This document shows positions 1 to 8,134 of a stretch of DNA of 33,822 bases, piece by piece; the stretch's first letter is position 1, and each line of letters starts with the position of its first letter. The DNA lies in contig JBKHXU010000048.1 in the NCBI GenBank assembly GCA_046565865.1, forward strand, positions 1 through 33,822. The letters are read 5' to 3'. The notes below the pieces were generated by a model, which saw only the letters and a list, made by a program, of their open reading frames with translations, ran no database searches and was not told the origin of the DNA. The position numbers and the translations under genes are program-made. The stretch comes from JBKHXU01 sp046565865. Lineage in GTDB: Bacteria > Pseudomonadota > Gammaproteobacteria > Acidiferrobacterales > Sulfurifustaceae.

Positions 1-2
1 TT

Positions 3-671
3 TTCATGACCGGGCTGACCGATACGATGCATGTGGTACAAGGCTTCGCCGCCGGCGGCACCGACTACGTGACCAAACCGATTCAACCGGCGGAGGTGCT
101 GGCGCGCATCGCGGCGCATATTCGGAATGCGCGTCTCGCGAACCAGGCGTTCGGCGCCGTCAACGCGCTCGGCTTCGGCATGATCGTGCTCGACGCCGGG
201 GGCGACCCGCTGTGGATCAGCCCGACCGCGCAGGCCTGGCTCGCAGAATCCGCGGCGCCGGCGCCGGATACGCTGCGCACCTGGGCGCGGGCGCAGATCG
301 CAGCGCGCGCGGCCGGCAACGGCACGCCGGCAACCACATTCGCCGGCGCCGGCGGGCGGCGGCTGAATGCCCATTTTCTCGGTAGCGCGCGCGGCGACGA
401 ATTCGTGGTACTGCTGCATGAACAAGACGGCGGCGACATGGCGCATACGCTTCAAACGTCGTACCAGCTAACCACGCGCGAGGTGGAAGTGTTGTTGTGG
501 GTCGCGAAGGGCAAAACGAACAAAGACATCGGCAAAATACTCGGCACCAGTCCGCGCACCGTGAACAAACACTTGGAGCGCATTTACGTAAAGCTCGGGG
601 TCGAAACCCGCGCCGCCGCGACGGCCTTGGCGATGGCAACGCACGCGAAACCGCGCACGCACCGCGCATGA
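3..671 (+). CDS. LuxR-type response regulator, C-terminal part (5' end outside window)
   Basis: The reading frame is open to the left window edge, so the start and the phosphorylated aspartate lie upstream. What remains is the end of a receiver domain: the GTDYVTKP motif carries the conserved switch lysine around visible residue 24. A middle segment of about 110 residues has a weak PAS-like look (GFGMIVLDAGGDPLWIS). A C-terminal LuxR/GerE helix-turn-helix spans roughly residues 153-205, with LTTREVEVLLWVAKGKTN and the recognition-helix region SPRTVNKHLERIYVKLGV. The family are two-component output proteins that bind DNA when phosphorylated by a partner kinase. The kinase is not in the window and is presumably upstream. 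The middle PAS-like assignment is uncertain; the two end domains are clear. Confidence 0.9.
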   Translation, partial: FMTGLTDTMHVVQGFAAGGTDYVTKPIQPAEVLARIAAHIRNARLANQAFGAVNALGFGMIVLDAGGDPLWISPTAQAWLAESAAPAPDTLRTWARAQIAARAAGNGTPATTFAGAGGRRLNAHFLGSARGDEFVVLLHEQDGGDMAHTLQTSYQLTTREVEVLLWVAKGKTNKDIGKILGTSPRTVNKHLERIYVKLGVETRAAATALAMATHAKPRTHRA

Positions 672-729
672 CGCTTCCGCAGCCGCTAGGCGTGCGGTAT
701 AAAGGGCGCGAACCCAGAGGGACTTCGCC

Positions 730-1908
730 ATGCGACTCGCCGTCCGCCACCTGCCGTTGATCTTTGTTTTCGCGCTAGCCCCACCGATCGTTTCCGCCGC
801 TTCGCCCTGCGCCGATCCTGCCGCCAACACGATCCCCGATATCGCGCTCACCGAAGTGGCGAGCGGATTCAAATATCCGGTGCACGCTAGCGGCGACGGC
901 GGCGGCCGGTTGTTTGTGGTCGAGCAGCCCGGCGTTATACGCGCGGTCGAGAATGGAAAGGCGGCGACGCAACCGTTCCTCGACATACGGCATAAGGTCG
1001 AGAGCGGCGGCGAGAAGGGATTGCTGAGCATCGCGTTTCATCCGAAGTACAAGACCAACGGATTCTTTTTCCTCAACTACACGACGCGCTCGGGCGGGCA
1101 GCTATACACGATCGTGTCGCGCTGGAAACGCGGCGCCGCCGGCCGCGGCGATCCGGCGAGCGAACAGGTGTTGCTCAAGATCGAACAGCCGTACTCGAAT
1201 CACAACGGCGGTCAGCTCGCCTTCGGGCACGATGGCTATCTATATATAGGAATGGGCGACGGCGGCTCAGGCGACGATCCACGCAACCACGGCCAAAACC
1301 TGGCGACGCTGCTCGGCAAGATGTTGCGCATCGACGTCGATCGGCCGGCCGCCGGCAAACCGTATGGCATTCCCGCGGACAACCCGTTCCTCGACCGACG
1401 CGACACACCACCCGAGATTTACGCCTACGGTCTGCGCAATCCGTGGCGCTTCTCGTTCGACGCCGGCAACGGCCGGCTGTATCTCGCCGATGTCGGCCAG
1501 AACGTGAAGGAAGAAATCGACGTGATTGAGAAAGGTGGCAACTACGGCTGGCGCGTGATGGAGGCCGATATCTGCACACCGGGCGTGAATAAGAGGTGCA
1601 CGCCGATCGGGATATTGCCTATATATAGCTACTTTCAAAGCGAGGGTCGCTCCGTCACCGGCGGCTTCGTGTATCGCGGCAGCCGGTACCCGGCGTTGTG
1701 CGGGACGTATCTCTATGGCGACTACGTGAGCGGCAACATCTGGGGGCTACGTTACGACGGCCGAAAGGTAACAACCCAGCGCCGGTTACTGGACACCAAC
1801 CACAACATCAGCAGCTTCGGCCAGGGCGATGACCTGGAGCTGTACGTCGTCGATCACGGCGGACGCGTCCTGCGGATCGGCGCGCCGGCTAACGCGGCGT
1901 CTCGATAA
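730..1908 (+). CDS. PQQ-dependent sugar dehydrogenase family protein (glucose/sorbosone dehydrogenase fold), secreted
   Basis: This 392-residue protein starts with a Sec-type signal peptide (MRLAVRHLPLIFVFALAPP, cleavage near VSAAS). The rest is a six-bladed beta-propeller of the GSDH family. Recognisable family blocks are FKYPVHASGDGGGRLFVVEQ, GGEKGLLSIAFHPKY, NHNGGQLAFGHDGYLYIGMGDGG, YGLRNPWRFSFD and DVGQNVKEEIDVI. Members oxidise aldose sugars using PQQ in the periplasm, although for many the true substrate is unknown. Four cysteines (CADPAA, DICTPGVNKRC, PALCGTY) may form disulfides. The start is supported by AGAGGGAC about nine bases upstream. The gene lies 58 bases after the regulator and overlaps the 3' end of the convergent VOC gene by 20 bases. 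No PQQ biosynthesis gene is visible nearby. Confidence 0.9.
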   Translation: MRLAVRHLPLIFVFALAPPIVSAASPCADPAANTIPDIALTEVASGFKYPVHASGDGGGRLFVVEQPGVIRAVENGKAATQPFLDIRHKVESGGEKGLLSIAFHPKYKTNGFFFLNYTTRSGGQLYTIVSRWKRGAAGRGDPASEQVLLKIEQPYSNHNGGQLAFGHDGYLYIGMGDGGSGDDPRNHGQNLATLLGKMLRIDVDRPAAGKPYGIPADNPFLDRRDTPPEIYAYGLRNPWRFSFDAGNGRLYLADVGQNVKEEIDVIEKGGNYGWRVMEADICTPGVNKRCTPIGILPIYSYFQSEGRSVTGGFVYRGSRYPALCGTYLYGDYVSGNIWGLRYDGRKVTTQRRLLDTNHNISSFGQGDDLELYVVDHGGRVLRIGAPANAASR

Positions 1909-2266
1909 ACTCCCATCCGTTCCCGTCCGGGTCGCGGCAGAACAGCGCGCGCCGCCCGGACCGGCTCATCGTATAACCCACCCCGGCGCCATCCAACGCC
2001 GCCTGCAACGCGTCCAGCCGCGACACGTGAATCGCCGCGTGCCGGTCGCGCCCGACGTGCGCCGGGCGGCCGGTGGTCGGGTCCGGGTTCGTTAGCTGCA
2101 GCAAGTGTATTTGTTGCGTCCCGACGCGTAGCCAGGCGCCGGGATAGCCAAGGTCGGGGCGCGTCGGATCGACCGCGAGCCCGAGCACGTCCCGATAGAA
2201 CGCCAGCGCCTGATCGATATCGGCGACAACGACGCTGATGTGACCAATGCCGTGGTAGTCGATCAT
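1889..2266 (-). CDS. VOC-superfamily (glyoxalase/bleomycin-resistance fold) protein
   Basis: A 125-residue single-domain protein with two beta-alpha-beta-beta-beta modules typical of the vicinal oxygen chelate superfamily. It opens with GIGHISVVVADIDQALAFYRDVLGL and ends with FCRDPDGNGWEFIE. The histidine near residue 9, the histidines in RHAAIHV and the glutamate in WEFIE are at the usual metal-binding positions. The family includes glyoxalase I, fosfomycin-resistance enzymes and dioxygenases; the sequence alone does not tell which reaction this one performs. It is transcribed toward the sugar dehydrogenase gene and its last 20 bases overlap that gene. AAGG lies about ten bases before the ATG. 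Family confidence is high, substrate unknown. Confidence 0.88.
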   Translation of the reverse strand: MIDYHGIGHISVVVADIDQALAFYRDVLGLAVDPTRPDLGYPGAWLRVGTQQIHLLQLTNPDPTTGRPAHVGRDRHAAIHVSRLDALQAALDGAGVGYTMSRSGRRALFCRDPDGNGWEFIETPR

Positions 2267-2374
2267 GCGCCGACCTTAACACCAACCCCGAAAACCGAGA
2301 AGCAGCGCCGGCGCGGTGCTATATACTTTTCATGCCCGACGCGTCGCGCGGGTACAGCCCGCTAGGACCGAACA

Positions 2375-3208
2375 ATGAATAACTACACCGAGTGGACCGC
2401 CGACCTCGGCACCACGTTCCTACAGATGATCACCGGCTTCATTCACTACCTGCCGACGCTGCTCGGCGGCATCTTGATCCTGCTCGTGGGTTGGTTCGCG
2501 GCGCGGCTGCTGCGCCTGTTTGCCGTGCGCCTCGCGCGCCTGCTCGATCAAATGGTCGCGCGCCTGTCGCGCCGCCCGCCGCTCGAGCGCCCGCGCGGCA
2601 CGCCGCCATGGGGACGGCTGCTCGGCACCACGGTGTTTTGGGCCACGATCCTGTTCTTCGTCGCGCTGTCCACGCACGTGCTCGGGCTGGAGGCGTTCTC
2701 CGCCTGGCTCAATCGCGTGGTCGCGTACTTGCCCACGCTCTTTGCCGGCGCACTCATCATCCTCGCCGGCATTCTAGTGAGCGCGCTGACGCGCGATCTG
2801 GTGATCGCCACCGCGCCGCTGCCGGAGTCGCAGCGCCAGTTACTCGGACGCCTGGTGCAGGTGTTGATCCTGCTGGCGGCGGCGGTGATCGGCGCCGATC
2901 AGATCGGCATCAACGTCACATTCCTCGTCATCATCGCCGCGGTGGTGTTGGCGACGCTGCTCGGCGGTGTCGCGCTCGCGGTGAGTTTGGGCGCACGTTC
3001 GTTCGTCGCCAACCTTATCAGCGGCCATGCGTTGCGGCAGACATACCATGTCGGCCAACGCCTGCGCATCGCCGGCTACGAGGGACGCATCCTCGACATC
3101 ACACCGACCGCGGTGGTGCTGGAGACGCGCGAGGGCCGGGTGAATCTGCCGGCGAAATTTTTCAGCGAGGAACCGGCGGTGGTGCTGATGCAGGGCCCCG
3201 ATGCGTAA
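2375..3208 (+). CDS. MscS-like small-conductance mechanosensitive channel family protein
   Basis: This 277-residue inner-membrane protein has a hydrophobic N-terminal helix (LPTLLGGILILLVGWFAARLL), a second pair of helices around residues 85-145, and a long paired hydrophobic stretch around 160-210. The segment SLGARSFVANLISG is the pore-lining TM3 and its continuation in MscS-like channels. A short beta domain follows (YHVGQRLRIAGYEGRILDI, then VVLETREGRVNLPAKFF). The usual C-terminal alpha/beta domain of MscS is missing, as in the short conserved-TM-helix subgroup. The stop overlaps the next gene by 8 bases, so it opens a three-gene unit with two MgtE-type genes. A TATACT hexamer at 2322-2327 could be a -10 element, but no good -35 is seen. 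The ion specificity is not known. Confidence 0.85.
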   Translation: MNNYTEWTADLGTTFLQMITGFIHYLPTLLGGILILLVGWFAARLLRLFAVRLARLLDQMVARLSRRPPLERPRGTPPWGRLLGTTVFWATILFFVALSTHVLGLEAFSAWLNRVVAYLPTLFAGALIILAGILVSALTRDLVIATAPLPESQRQLLGRLVQVLILLAAAVIGADQIGINVTFLVIIAAVVLATLLGGVALAVSLGARSFVANLISGHALRQTYHVGQRLRIAGYEGRILDITPTAVVLETREGRVNLPAKFFSEEPAVVLMQGPDA

Positions 3209-4049
3209 GCCGAGCCCGCTCACGCGCGCCTACCTCGAGGCCAGACCGCACGAGGCGGCGCGGGTGCTGGAACACGTCGTGCCCGAATCGTGCGCGGCGC
3301 TGCTCAACACGCTACCGCTCAAACTTACCGCCGAGGTGTTGCGCCACATGGCGCCCTACTACGCCGCGCGCTGCCTGGAACAACTGCAAACCACGGCCGC
3401 CGTGGGCTTGCTGCGCGCGCTCGAAGCACAGACCGCGGCCGACATGTTGCGCTACTTGCCGCCGGCGCTGCGCGATAGCTTGCTCGCCGAACTGCCTGCC
3501 TCGCTCGCACTGACGCTGAAGATATTGCTCACTTATCCCGAAGATACCGTCGGCGCTTGGATCGACACGCGCGTACCGACGTTGCCGCTCGACGCCACCG
3601 CCAAGGAGGCGCTCGAGCGCGTGCGCCGGTCGAGCGACGCCGACCTCGATCTGGTGTTCGTCGTCGGCGCGAATCGCAAACTCGCGGGCGTCGTGCGTTT
3701 GAGCAGCATCGTGCGCGCGCAGAGCCGCACGCCATTGACGGAGCTGATGCATACCGGCGTGCCGGTGATTCCGGCGCAGGCGCCGGTGTCGGCGGCCGGC
3801 CGGCAGGCGGCGTGGACCGAGTTCCGCTCCATCGGCGTGATCGACACCGACGACTGTTTCGTCGGCGCGCTGCACTACGACTCGCTGGTACGCGCGCTGT
3901 CGAACCGCCCGCAACAACCGTTGAGCAAAACCGCCGTCGATGCTGTATTGAGCGTGGGCGGTGCATATTGGCTCGGCATCTTGGCCGTGCTCAGCGCGGT
4001 ACTGCCGGCGCTGACGCGCGTCGCGCGCGGGGGCACGCGTGGCCGCTAA
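3201..4049 (+). CDS. Short MgtE-like protein: MgtE N-domain plus CBS region, single C-terminal TM, no transport domain
   Basis: This 282-residue protein resembles only the cytosolic half of a MgtE magnesium channel. Residues 1-110 are the alpha-helical superhelical N domain (repeats such as EAARVLEHVVPE, LTAEVLRHMAPYYAARCLEQL, ADMLRYLPP). Residues about 112-245 look like a degraded CBS pair (PEDTVGAWIDTRVPTLPLDATAKEAL, LVFVVGANRKLAGVVRL). In place of the five-helix channel there is one hydrophobic segment (GAYWLGILAVLSAVLPAL). The start overlaps the MscS-like stop by 8 bases and the stop overlaps the following mgtE by 11 bases, so translation is probably coupled. In known MgtE the N and CBS domains sense Mg2+ and gate the pore. 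A regulatory subunit role is inference; a truncated, decaying paralogue is the alternative. Confidence 0.85.
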   Translation: MRKPSPLTRAYLEARPHEAARVLEHVVPESCAALLNTLPLKLTAEVLRHMAPYYAARCLEQLQTTAAVGLLRALEAQTAADMLRYLPPALRDSLLAELPASLALTLKILLTYPEDTVGAWIDTRVPTLPLDATAKEALERVRRSSDADLDLVFVVGANRKLAGVVRLSSIVRAQSRTPLTELMHTGVPVIPAQAPVSAAGRQAAWTEFRSIGVIDTDDCFVGALHYDSLVRALSNRPQQPLSKTAVDAVLSVGGAYWLGILAVLSAVLPALTRVARGGTRGR

Positions 4050-5346
4050 TCCCGCCGTCGCCATCGCGGCGCTCAACCGGCGCTTCCTGCTGGATCACCC
4101 GCAAGAGGCCGCGGCGAGCCTCGAGGCCATGCCACTCGTCGAGGCGGCACAGGTATTGGCGGCGCAACCGCTGCCGGTCGTGGTCGCGGTATGGGGACAT
4201 CTGGTCGCGAACGTGGCACAGGCGTTGTTACCGACACTGCCGGACAACGTGGCGCGACATCTGTTGAGCGAACTCGAACCGGCCGACGCGGCGGCGTTGC
4301 TGAACCGGCTGGACCCGGAGGCGCGCGAGCGCTACTTCGCATTGTTGCCGGAGTCTATCGCCACCGAGCTGCGCACCATGTTGCAGTACGCCCCCGACTC
4401 CGCCGGGCGCCTGATGAATCCGCACATCATCCCGTTTCGCGCGCGCCATACGGTGCGCGAGGCGCTGAGCCGGCTGCGCGCGCTGCGCGCACGCAATCTC
4501 AACGAGCTGCTGGTGATCGACGACGGCGGTCACCTGCTCGGACGCGTCGAGCTACAGGACCTCGCCTTCGCCGACCCACGCCGCACGCTGGAATCGATCG
4601 CGCACCCGGTATTGGCAATGGTGCCGGACACCGCGCCGCGCGAAGAGGTGGTAGAGCTGATCGAGCGCAACAAACTTGCGGCATTGCCTGTGGTGGATTT
4701 CTCCGGGCGGCTCGTCGGCATTATTCATCAATCGGAGTTGGTCACGGCGCTGGCCGAAGAGGCGAGCCTCGACATTCAAACCATGGTCGGTGTGTCGCGC
4801 GACGAGCGCGCGCTGTCGCCGGTGCAGTTCGCCGTTGCGCGCCGGCTGCCGTGGCTGCACATCAATCTGCTCACCGCGTTTCTTGCCGCCTCCGTCGTCG
4901 GCTTCTTCGAAAGCACGATCGCGCAATTCACCGCGCTCGCCGTGCTCATGCCCGTCGTCGCCGGCCAGGCGGGCAACGCCGGACAACAGGCGCTCGCCGT
5001 CACCATGCGCGGCCTCGCGCTGCGCGAGATCGGCATACGCCACTGGGCGCGCGTGATGTTCAAGGAGATCAACGTCGCGGTGCTGAACGGGATCGCCATT
5101 GCCATTACCACCGGCGTCGCGGTTTTACTTTGGAGTGATTCGCCCGGCCTCGCACTTGTGATCGCAACCGCCATGGTGCTGTCACTCGCCGCCGCCGGTT
5201 TCGCCGGCGCCATCATCCCCATCGCCCTCACCCGCTTCGGACAAGACCCGGCGCAGGCGTCGTCGATCCTGCTGACGACGGTGACCGACGTCACGGGTTT
5301 CCTGTCCTTCCTGGGTATCGCGACGCTGCTTGCTGGTTTGCTGTAA
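4039..5346 (+). CDS. mgtE: MgtE-family magnesium transporter
   Basis: A 435-residue protein with the complete MgtE order: N-terminal helical domain (about 1-115), two CBS motifs (about 120-245; YAPDSAGRLMN, LLVIDDGGHLLGRVEL, ALPVVDFSGRLVGIIHQSEL), a connecting helix and five hydrophobic segments at the C terminus. The channel signature MPVVAGQAGNAGQQALAV and the conserved aspartate in TTVTDVTGFLSFLGIATLL, which lines the Mg2+ site in characterised MgtE, are both present. The family are dimeric Mg2+-selective channels of the inner membrane closed by high internal Mg2+. The start overlaps the preceding short MgtE-like gene by 11 bases. A palindromic repeat follows the stop at about 25 bases. 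Confidence 0.95.
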   Translation: MAANPAVAIAALNRRFLLDHPQEAAASLEAMPLVEAAQVLAAQPLPVVVAVWGHLVANVAQALLPTLPDNVARHLLSELEPADAAALLNRLDPEARERYFALLPESIATELRTMLQYAPDSAGRLMNPHIIPFRARHTVREALSRLRALRARNLNELLVIDDGGHLLGRVELQDLAFADPRRTLESIAHPVLAMVPDTAPREEVVELIERNKLAALPVVDFSGRLVGIIHQSELVTALAEEASLDIQTMVGVSRDERALSPVQFAVARRLPWLHINLLTAFLAASVVGFFESTIAQFTALAVLMPVVAGQAGNAGQQALAVTMRGLALREIGIRHWARVMFKEINVAVLNGIAIAITTGVAVLLWSDSPGLALVIATAMVLSLAAAGFAGAIIPIALTRFGQDPAQASSILLTTVTDVTGFLSFLGIATLLAGLL

Positions 5347-5370
5347 ATCAATTTAACGCAGGAACATCCG

Positions 5371-5449
5371 CCCTCACCCCATCCCTCTCCCGCAGAGAGA
5401 GGGTGTGAAAAACACCCTTCCCCCCGGGGAGAAGGGCAGGGGATGAGGG
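5371..5449. repeat. CCCTCACCCC-type intergenic palindromic repeat, copy 1
   Basis: The outer arms CCCTCACCCCATCCCTCTCC and the reverse complement of GAGAAGGGCAGGGGATGAGGG pair imperfectly. Internal sub-hairpins include GGGTGTGAAAAACACCC. A second member of the same family is at 13853-13931. It lies between convergent mgtE and the AMMECR1 gene and could act as a bidirectional terminator. Confidence 0.8.
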
Positions 5450-5475
5450 CAGGTATGCCGTGCAACAACCGGCGG

Positions 5476-6057
5476 TTACGCCAGCGACTCGACGGTATAG
5501 CGCTCGACGGTGATCGTATCCGACCAGTAATCCGGCGGCAGGCCGGCTTTTTCCTTTAGCCGACGCAGGAACTCGCGCGGGGTCGGCAGGCTCTCCCATA
5601 CCGCCGGCAGAAACGTGCCGCGATGATGGTGTTCGGCCAACACCAACCCGTCGACGCCGGGGCGGAGTTGGCGCAGGAGATCGTCTTCGGATTCGAACCG
5701 CATTGGTGCCAACGGACTCAACAGCGACAGATGCACGGAAAGATGATCGAGGTCGGCGGCGGTCAGCGCGGCAAACCGGGTATCGCGGAATGCGGCGGCG
5801 TAGGCATTGTCGACCACGTCTTCGATCAGCGGGCGGCGCGGCTCCAGGCTTCCGATGCAGCCGCGCAGCTCGCCGCGCACGTGCAAGGTCACGAATGTCG
5901 CGCGCGGCACCTGTAGTGCCGCCGGATAGTATTGAACATCGATCGTTAAACGCGCGCCGGAAAGGCCGCTGGCGATGGATTGCCGCGCGGCATCGAGCAG
6001 CGTTTTCCGATCCGCTGCCGATAACGAATCGGTATCAGCGAAAGACGTAAGCGCCAT
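5476..6057 (-). CDS. amrA: AMMECR1-domain protein (AmmeMemoRadiSam system protein A)
   Basis: This protein has 193 residues from the chosen ATG. The AMMECR1 domain is recognisable from TFVTLHVRGELRGCIGSLEPRRPLIEDVVDNAYAAAFRD (the RGCIGS block is the family hallmark), followed by LTAADLDHLSVHLSLLSPL and the end block REFLRRLKEKAGLPPDYW. In prokaryotes the domain often sits beside a Memo-like protein and a radical SAM protein, as here; its biochemical role is not established. The start at 6057 overlaps the Memo gene stop by 23 bases; an in-frame ATG at 6093 would add twelve residues and overlap more. Neither start has a convincing ribosome site. Confidence 0.9.
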   Translation of the reverse strand: MALTSFADTDSLSAADRKTLLDAARQSIASGLSGARLTIDVQYYPAALQVPRATFVTLHVRGELRGCIGSLEPRRPLIEDVVDNAYAAAFRDTRFAALTAADLDHLSVHLSLLSPLAPMRFESEDDLLRQLRPGVDGLVLAEHHHRGTFLPAVWESLPTPREFLRRLKEKAGLPPDYWSDTITVERYTVESLA

Positions 6058-6820
6058 ATCCCACCACTCGATCGCGCGGCCCGGCGGTGTCACCCGAGTT
6101 GCGCAGATCGATGGTTTCGGCGGTAAGGCCGCGGCGCTGCGCGAGATACAGCAGTCCGCTCACGGGCACGCGGCCGCAGGCAGAATCAAAATCGAGGTCT
6201 TGATACCGCAGCTGCTCGATGGCGTTCGATGTCACGCGGTCGAGTTTTCGCGCTGTGTCGTAGTCGTGATAGTGGCTGAGGTCGGAGCTAACCACGATCA
6301 GGGTTTCCGGACCGCCCCACAACCGCTCCAGCACCTCTGCCACTTCGACCGGTGTCGCATCGCCCACCGCCAACGGCACGAGCGAAAATTCGCCCAGGAC
6401 TTCCTGCAGAAACGGCAGATGCACTTCGAGACTGTGCTCGCGCGCGTGCGCCGGATCGTTGATGACGAACTGCGGTAAGTCCGCCAACTGCTGCAGCGCG
6501 GCACGATCCACCGGAATCTGCCCGAGCGGCGTTTCGATGGCATCGGCGCTCGGCGCCGCGAGCCCATGAAACGCCACGCGGTGCGAGGGACCGAGCAGCA
6601 CCACGCGCCGGATCGTGCCACGCGCCGGCTTCAAACGCGCATACGCGCTCGCCGCGATCGCGCCGGAATAAACGTAGCCCGCATGTGGGGCAATAATGGC
6701 TTTCGGCACCGCCGCCGCGGCCGGTGCGTTGGCGAGGAACGACGCAATCTGCGTGCGCAGTGTTTCCGGTTCTGCGGGATAAAAGAGCCCGGCGACGGCG
6801 GGCTTGTGTACGGACGCCAT
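6035..6820 (-). CDS. amrB: Memo-family protein (AmmeMemoRadiSam system protein B)
   Basis: The call is 261 residues from the ATG at 6818-6820, which has GGAG seven bases upstream and the classical N terminus MASVHKPAVAGLFYPAEPETL. Memo blocks follow: KAIIAPHAGYVYSGAIAASAY, VVLLGPSHRVAFHGLA, HAREHSLEVHLPFLQ, VVSSDLSHYHDYDTA. These contain the conserved histidines, aspartates and the cysteine (DSACGRVP) that resemble an extradiol-dioxygenase-type metal site. The molecular function in bacteria is unresolved. It is divergent from the radical SAM gene and co-transcribed with the AMMECR1 gene downstream. Longer upstream starts would run through the repeat at 6932-7003 and are not credible. Confidence 0.93.
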   Translation of the reverse strand: MASVHKPAVAGLFYPAEPETLRTQIASFLANAPAAAAVPKAIIAPHAGYVYSGAIAASAYARLKPARGTIRRVVLLGPSHRVAFHGLAAPSADAIETPLGQIPVDRAALQQLADLPQFVINDPAHAREHSLEVHLPFLQEVLGEFSLVPLAVGDATPVEVAEVLERLWGGPETLIVVSSDLSHYHDYDTARKLDRVTSNAIEQLRYQDLDFDSACGRVPVSGLLYLAQRRGLTAETIDLRNSGDTAGPRDRVVGYGAYVFR

Positions 6821-6931
6821 AGCGACACTCCTGCCGAGTTGTATAACCATGATCCGGCGGCGAGACAATTTCAAGCGAGTTGCAACGCTTCGAGCAAGGG
6901 CGTATTTATTGCGCAGGTCCTTAACCAAGCC

Positions 6932-7003
6932 GTCATTCCCGCGCAAGCGAGAATCCAGTACTTCGGCATTAACCAGATGGATCCCCGCTTCCGCGAGGAT
7001 GAC
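6932..7003. repeat. GTCATTCCCGCG-type palindromic repeat
   Basis: The left arm GTCATTCCCGCGCAAGCGAG and the right arm ending CTTCCGCGAGGATGAC are near-perfect inverted copies over about 26 bases. This element type is widespread between genes in proteobacteria. It occupies the divergent promoter region of the Memo and radical SAM genes. A degraded relative flanks the repeat cluster at 13806-14034. Confidence 0.85.
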
Positions 7004-7024
7004 GCCGTGGGAGATTGCGCGTCC

Positions 7025-8134
7025 ATGCCCGACACCCAGGAACCCGAAAATTTCGCCGACGCCGTGCCCACCCGCTACTGGCACCGGCTCGACGACGGCC
7101 GCGTGCAATGCGACATGTGTCCGCGCTTTTGCAAACTACACGAGGGCCAGCGCGGCCTGTGTTTCGTGCGCGGCAATCGCGGCGGCGAGATCGTACTTAC
7201 CACCTACGGCCGATCGAGCGGCTACTGCGTCGACCCGATCGAAAAGAAACCGCTCAATCACTTCCTGCCCGGCACGCCGGTGCTCTCGTTCGGCACCGCC
7301 GGCTGCAATCTCGCCTGCAAGTTTTGCCAGAACTGGGACATCAGCAAGTCGCGCGAGTGGGACACGCTGGCCGATGCCGCCACGCCCGACGCCATCGCGC
7401 GCGCGGCGAAGCAGCTCGGCTGCCGCAGCGTCGCCTACACCTACAACGATCCCGTGATCTTCATGGAGTACGCCATCGACGTCGCCGACGCCTGCCGCGC
7501 CGCCGGCATCAAATCGGTCGCCGTCACCGCCGGCTACATGACACCCGCGCCACGCGCCGAATTTTACGCGCACATGGACGCGGCGAACGTGGACCTCAAG
7601 GCGTTCAGCGAAGACTTTTACTGGAAGGTGACGGGCTCGCACTTGCAGCCCGTGCTCGAAACGCTCGAATACTTAAGGCACGAAACCAAAGTCTGGTTCG
7701 AGATCACGACGCTACTTATTCCCGGTCTCAACGACTCCGAAAAAGAACTCGAAGCAATGACACAGTGGGGCGTCGAACATCTGGGCCCCGACGTGCCCTG
7801 GCACTTCACCGCGTTTCATCCCGACTGGAAAATGCGCGACCGCCCCCCGACCCCACCCGCGACGCTAACGCGCGCGCGGAACATCGCGATGAAAAACGGC
7901 CTGCGCTATGTGTACACCGGCAACGTCCACGACGAATCCGGCGGCAGCACCTACTGCCACCACTGCGGCACAAACCTCATCGGCCGCGACTGGTACGTCA
8001 TCACCGCCTGGAATCTCGACAACGACGGCCGCTGCCGCCAGTGCCACACCCCCTGCCCCGGCGTGTTCGAGGCACGGCCCGGGACGTGGGGCGCGCAACG
8101 CTTGCCGGTGCGGTTGGCACAAATGGCGTCCTAA
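7025..8134 (+). CDS. amrS: Radical SAM protein of the AmmeMemoRadiSam system
   Basis: This 369-residue protein has two cysteine regions. The N-terminal one is CDMCPRFCKLHEGQRGLC. The radical SAM cluster is CNLACKFCQNWD, a CxxxCxxC motif that ligates the 4Fe-4S cluster cleaving S-adenosylmethionine. Further family blocks are SVAYTYNDPVIFMEYA, VDLKAFSEDFYWKVTG and WHFTAFHPDWKM, and there is a C-terminal cysteine set (YCHHCG, CRQCHTPCPG) that may bind metal. It resembles pyruvate-formate-lyase activating enzymes, but the adjacent Memo and AMMECR1 genes mark the AmmeMemoRadiSam type. The start MPDTQEPENF is the first after the palindromic repeat; upstream in-frame codons are repeat sequence. The substrate is unknown. 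Confidence 0.92.
   Translation: MPDTQEPENFADAVPTRYWHRLDDGRVQCDMCPRFCKLHEGQRGLCFVRGNRGGEIVLTTYGRSSGYCVDPIEKKPLNHFLPGTPVLSFGTAGCNLACKFCQNWDISKSREWDTLADAATPDAIARAAKQLGCRSVAYTYNDPVIFMEYAIDVADACRAAGIKSVAVTAGYMTPAPRAEFYAHMDAANVDLKAFSEDFYWKVTGSHLQPVLETLEYLRHETKVWFEITTLLIPGLNDSEKELEAMTQWGVEHLGPDVPWHFTAFHPDWKMRDRPPTPPATLTRARNIAMKNGLRYVYTGNVHDESGGSTYCHHCGTNLIGRDWYVITAWNLDNDGRCRQCHTPCPGVFEARPGTWGAQRLPVRLAQMAS

Noticed and set aside
1239..1631. TATATATA tracts at 1239-1250 and 1619-1628 as promoter elements
   Set aside because: They lie inside the sugar dehydrogenase coding region, in frame with conserved residues (GYLYIG, LPIYSY).
6566..7024. N-terminal extension of the radical SAM reading frame
   Set aside because: It reads antisense through the Memo gene and across a palindromic repeat; family similarity begins only after MPDTQEPENF.
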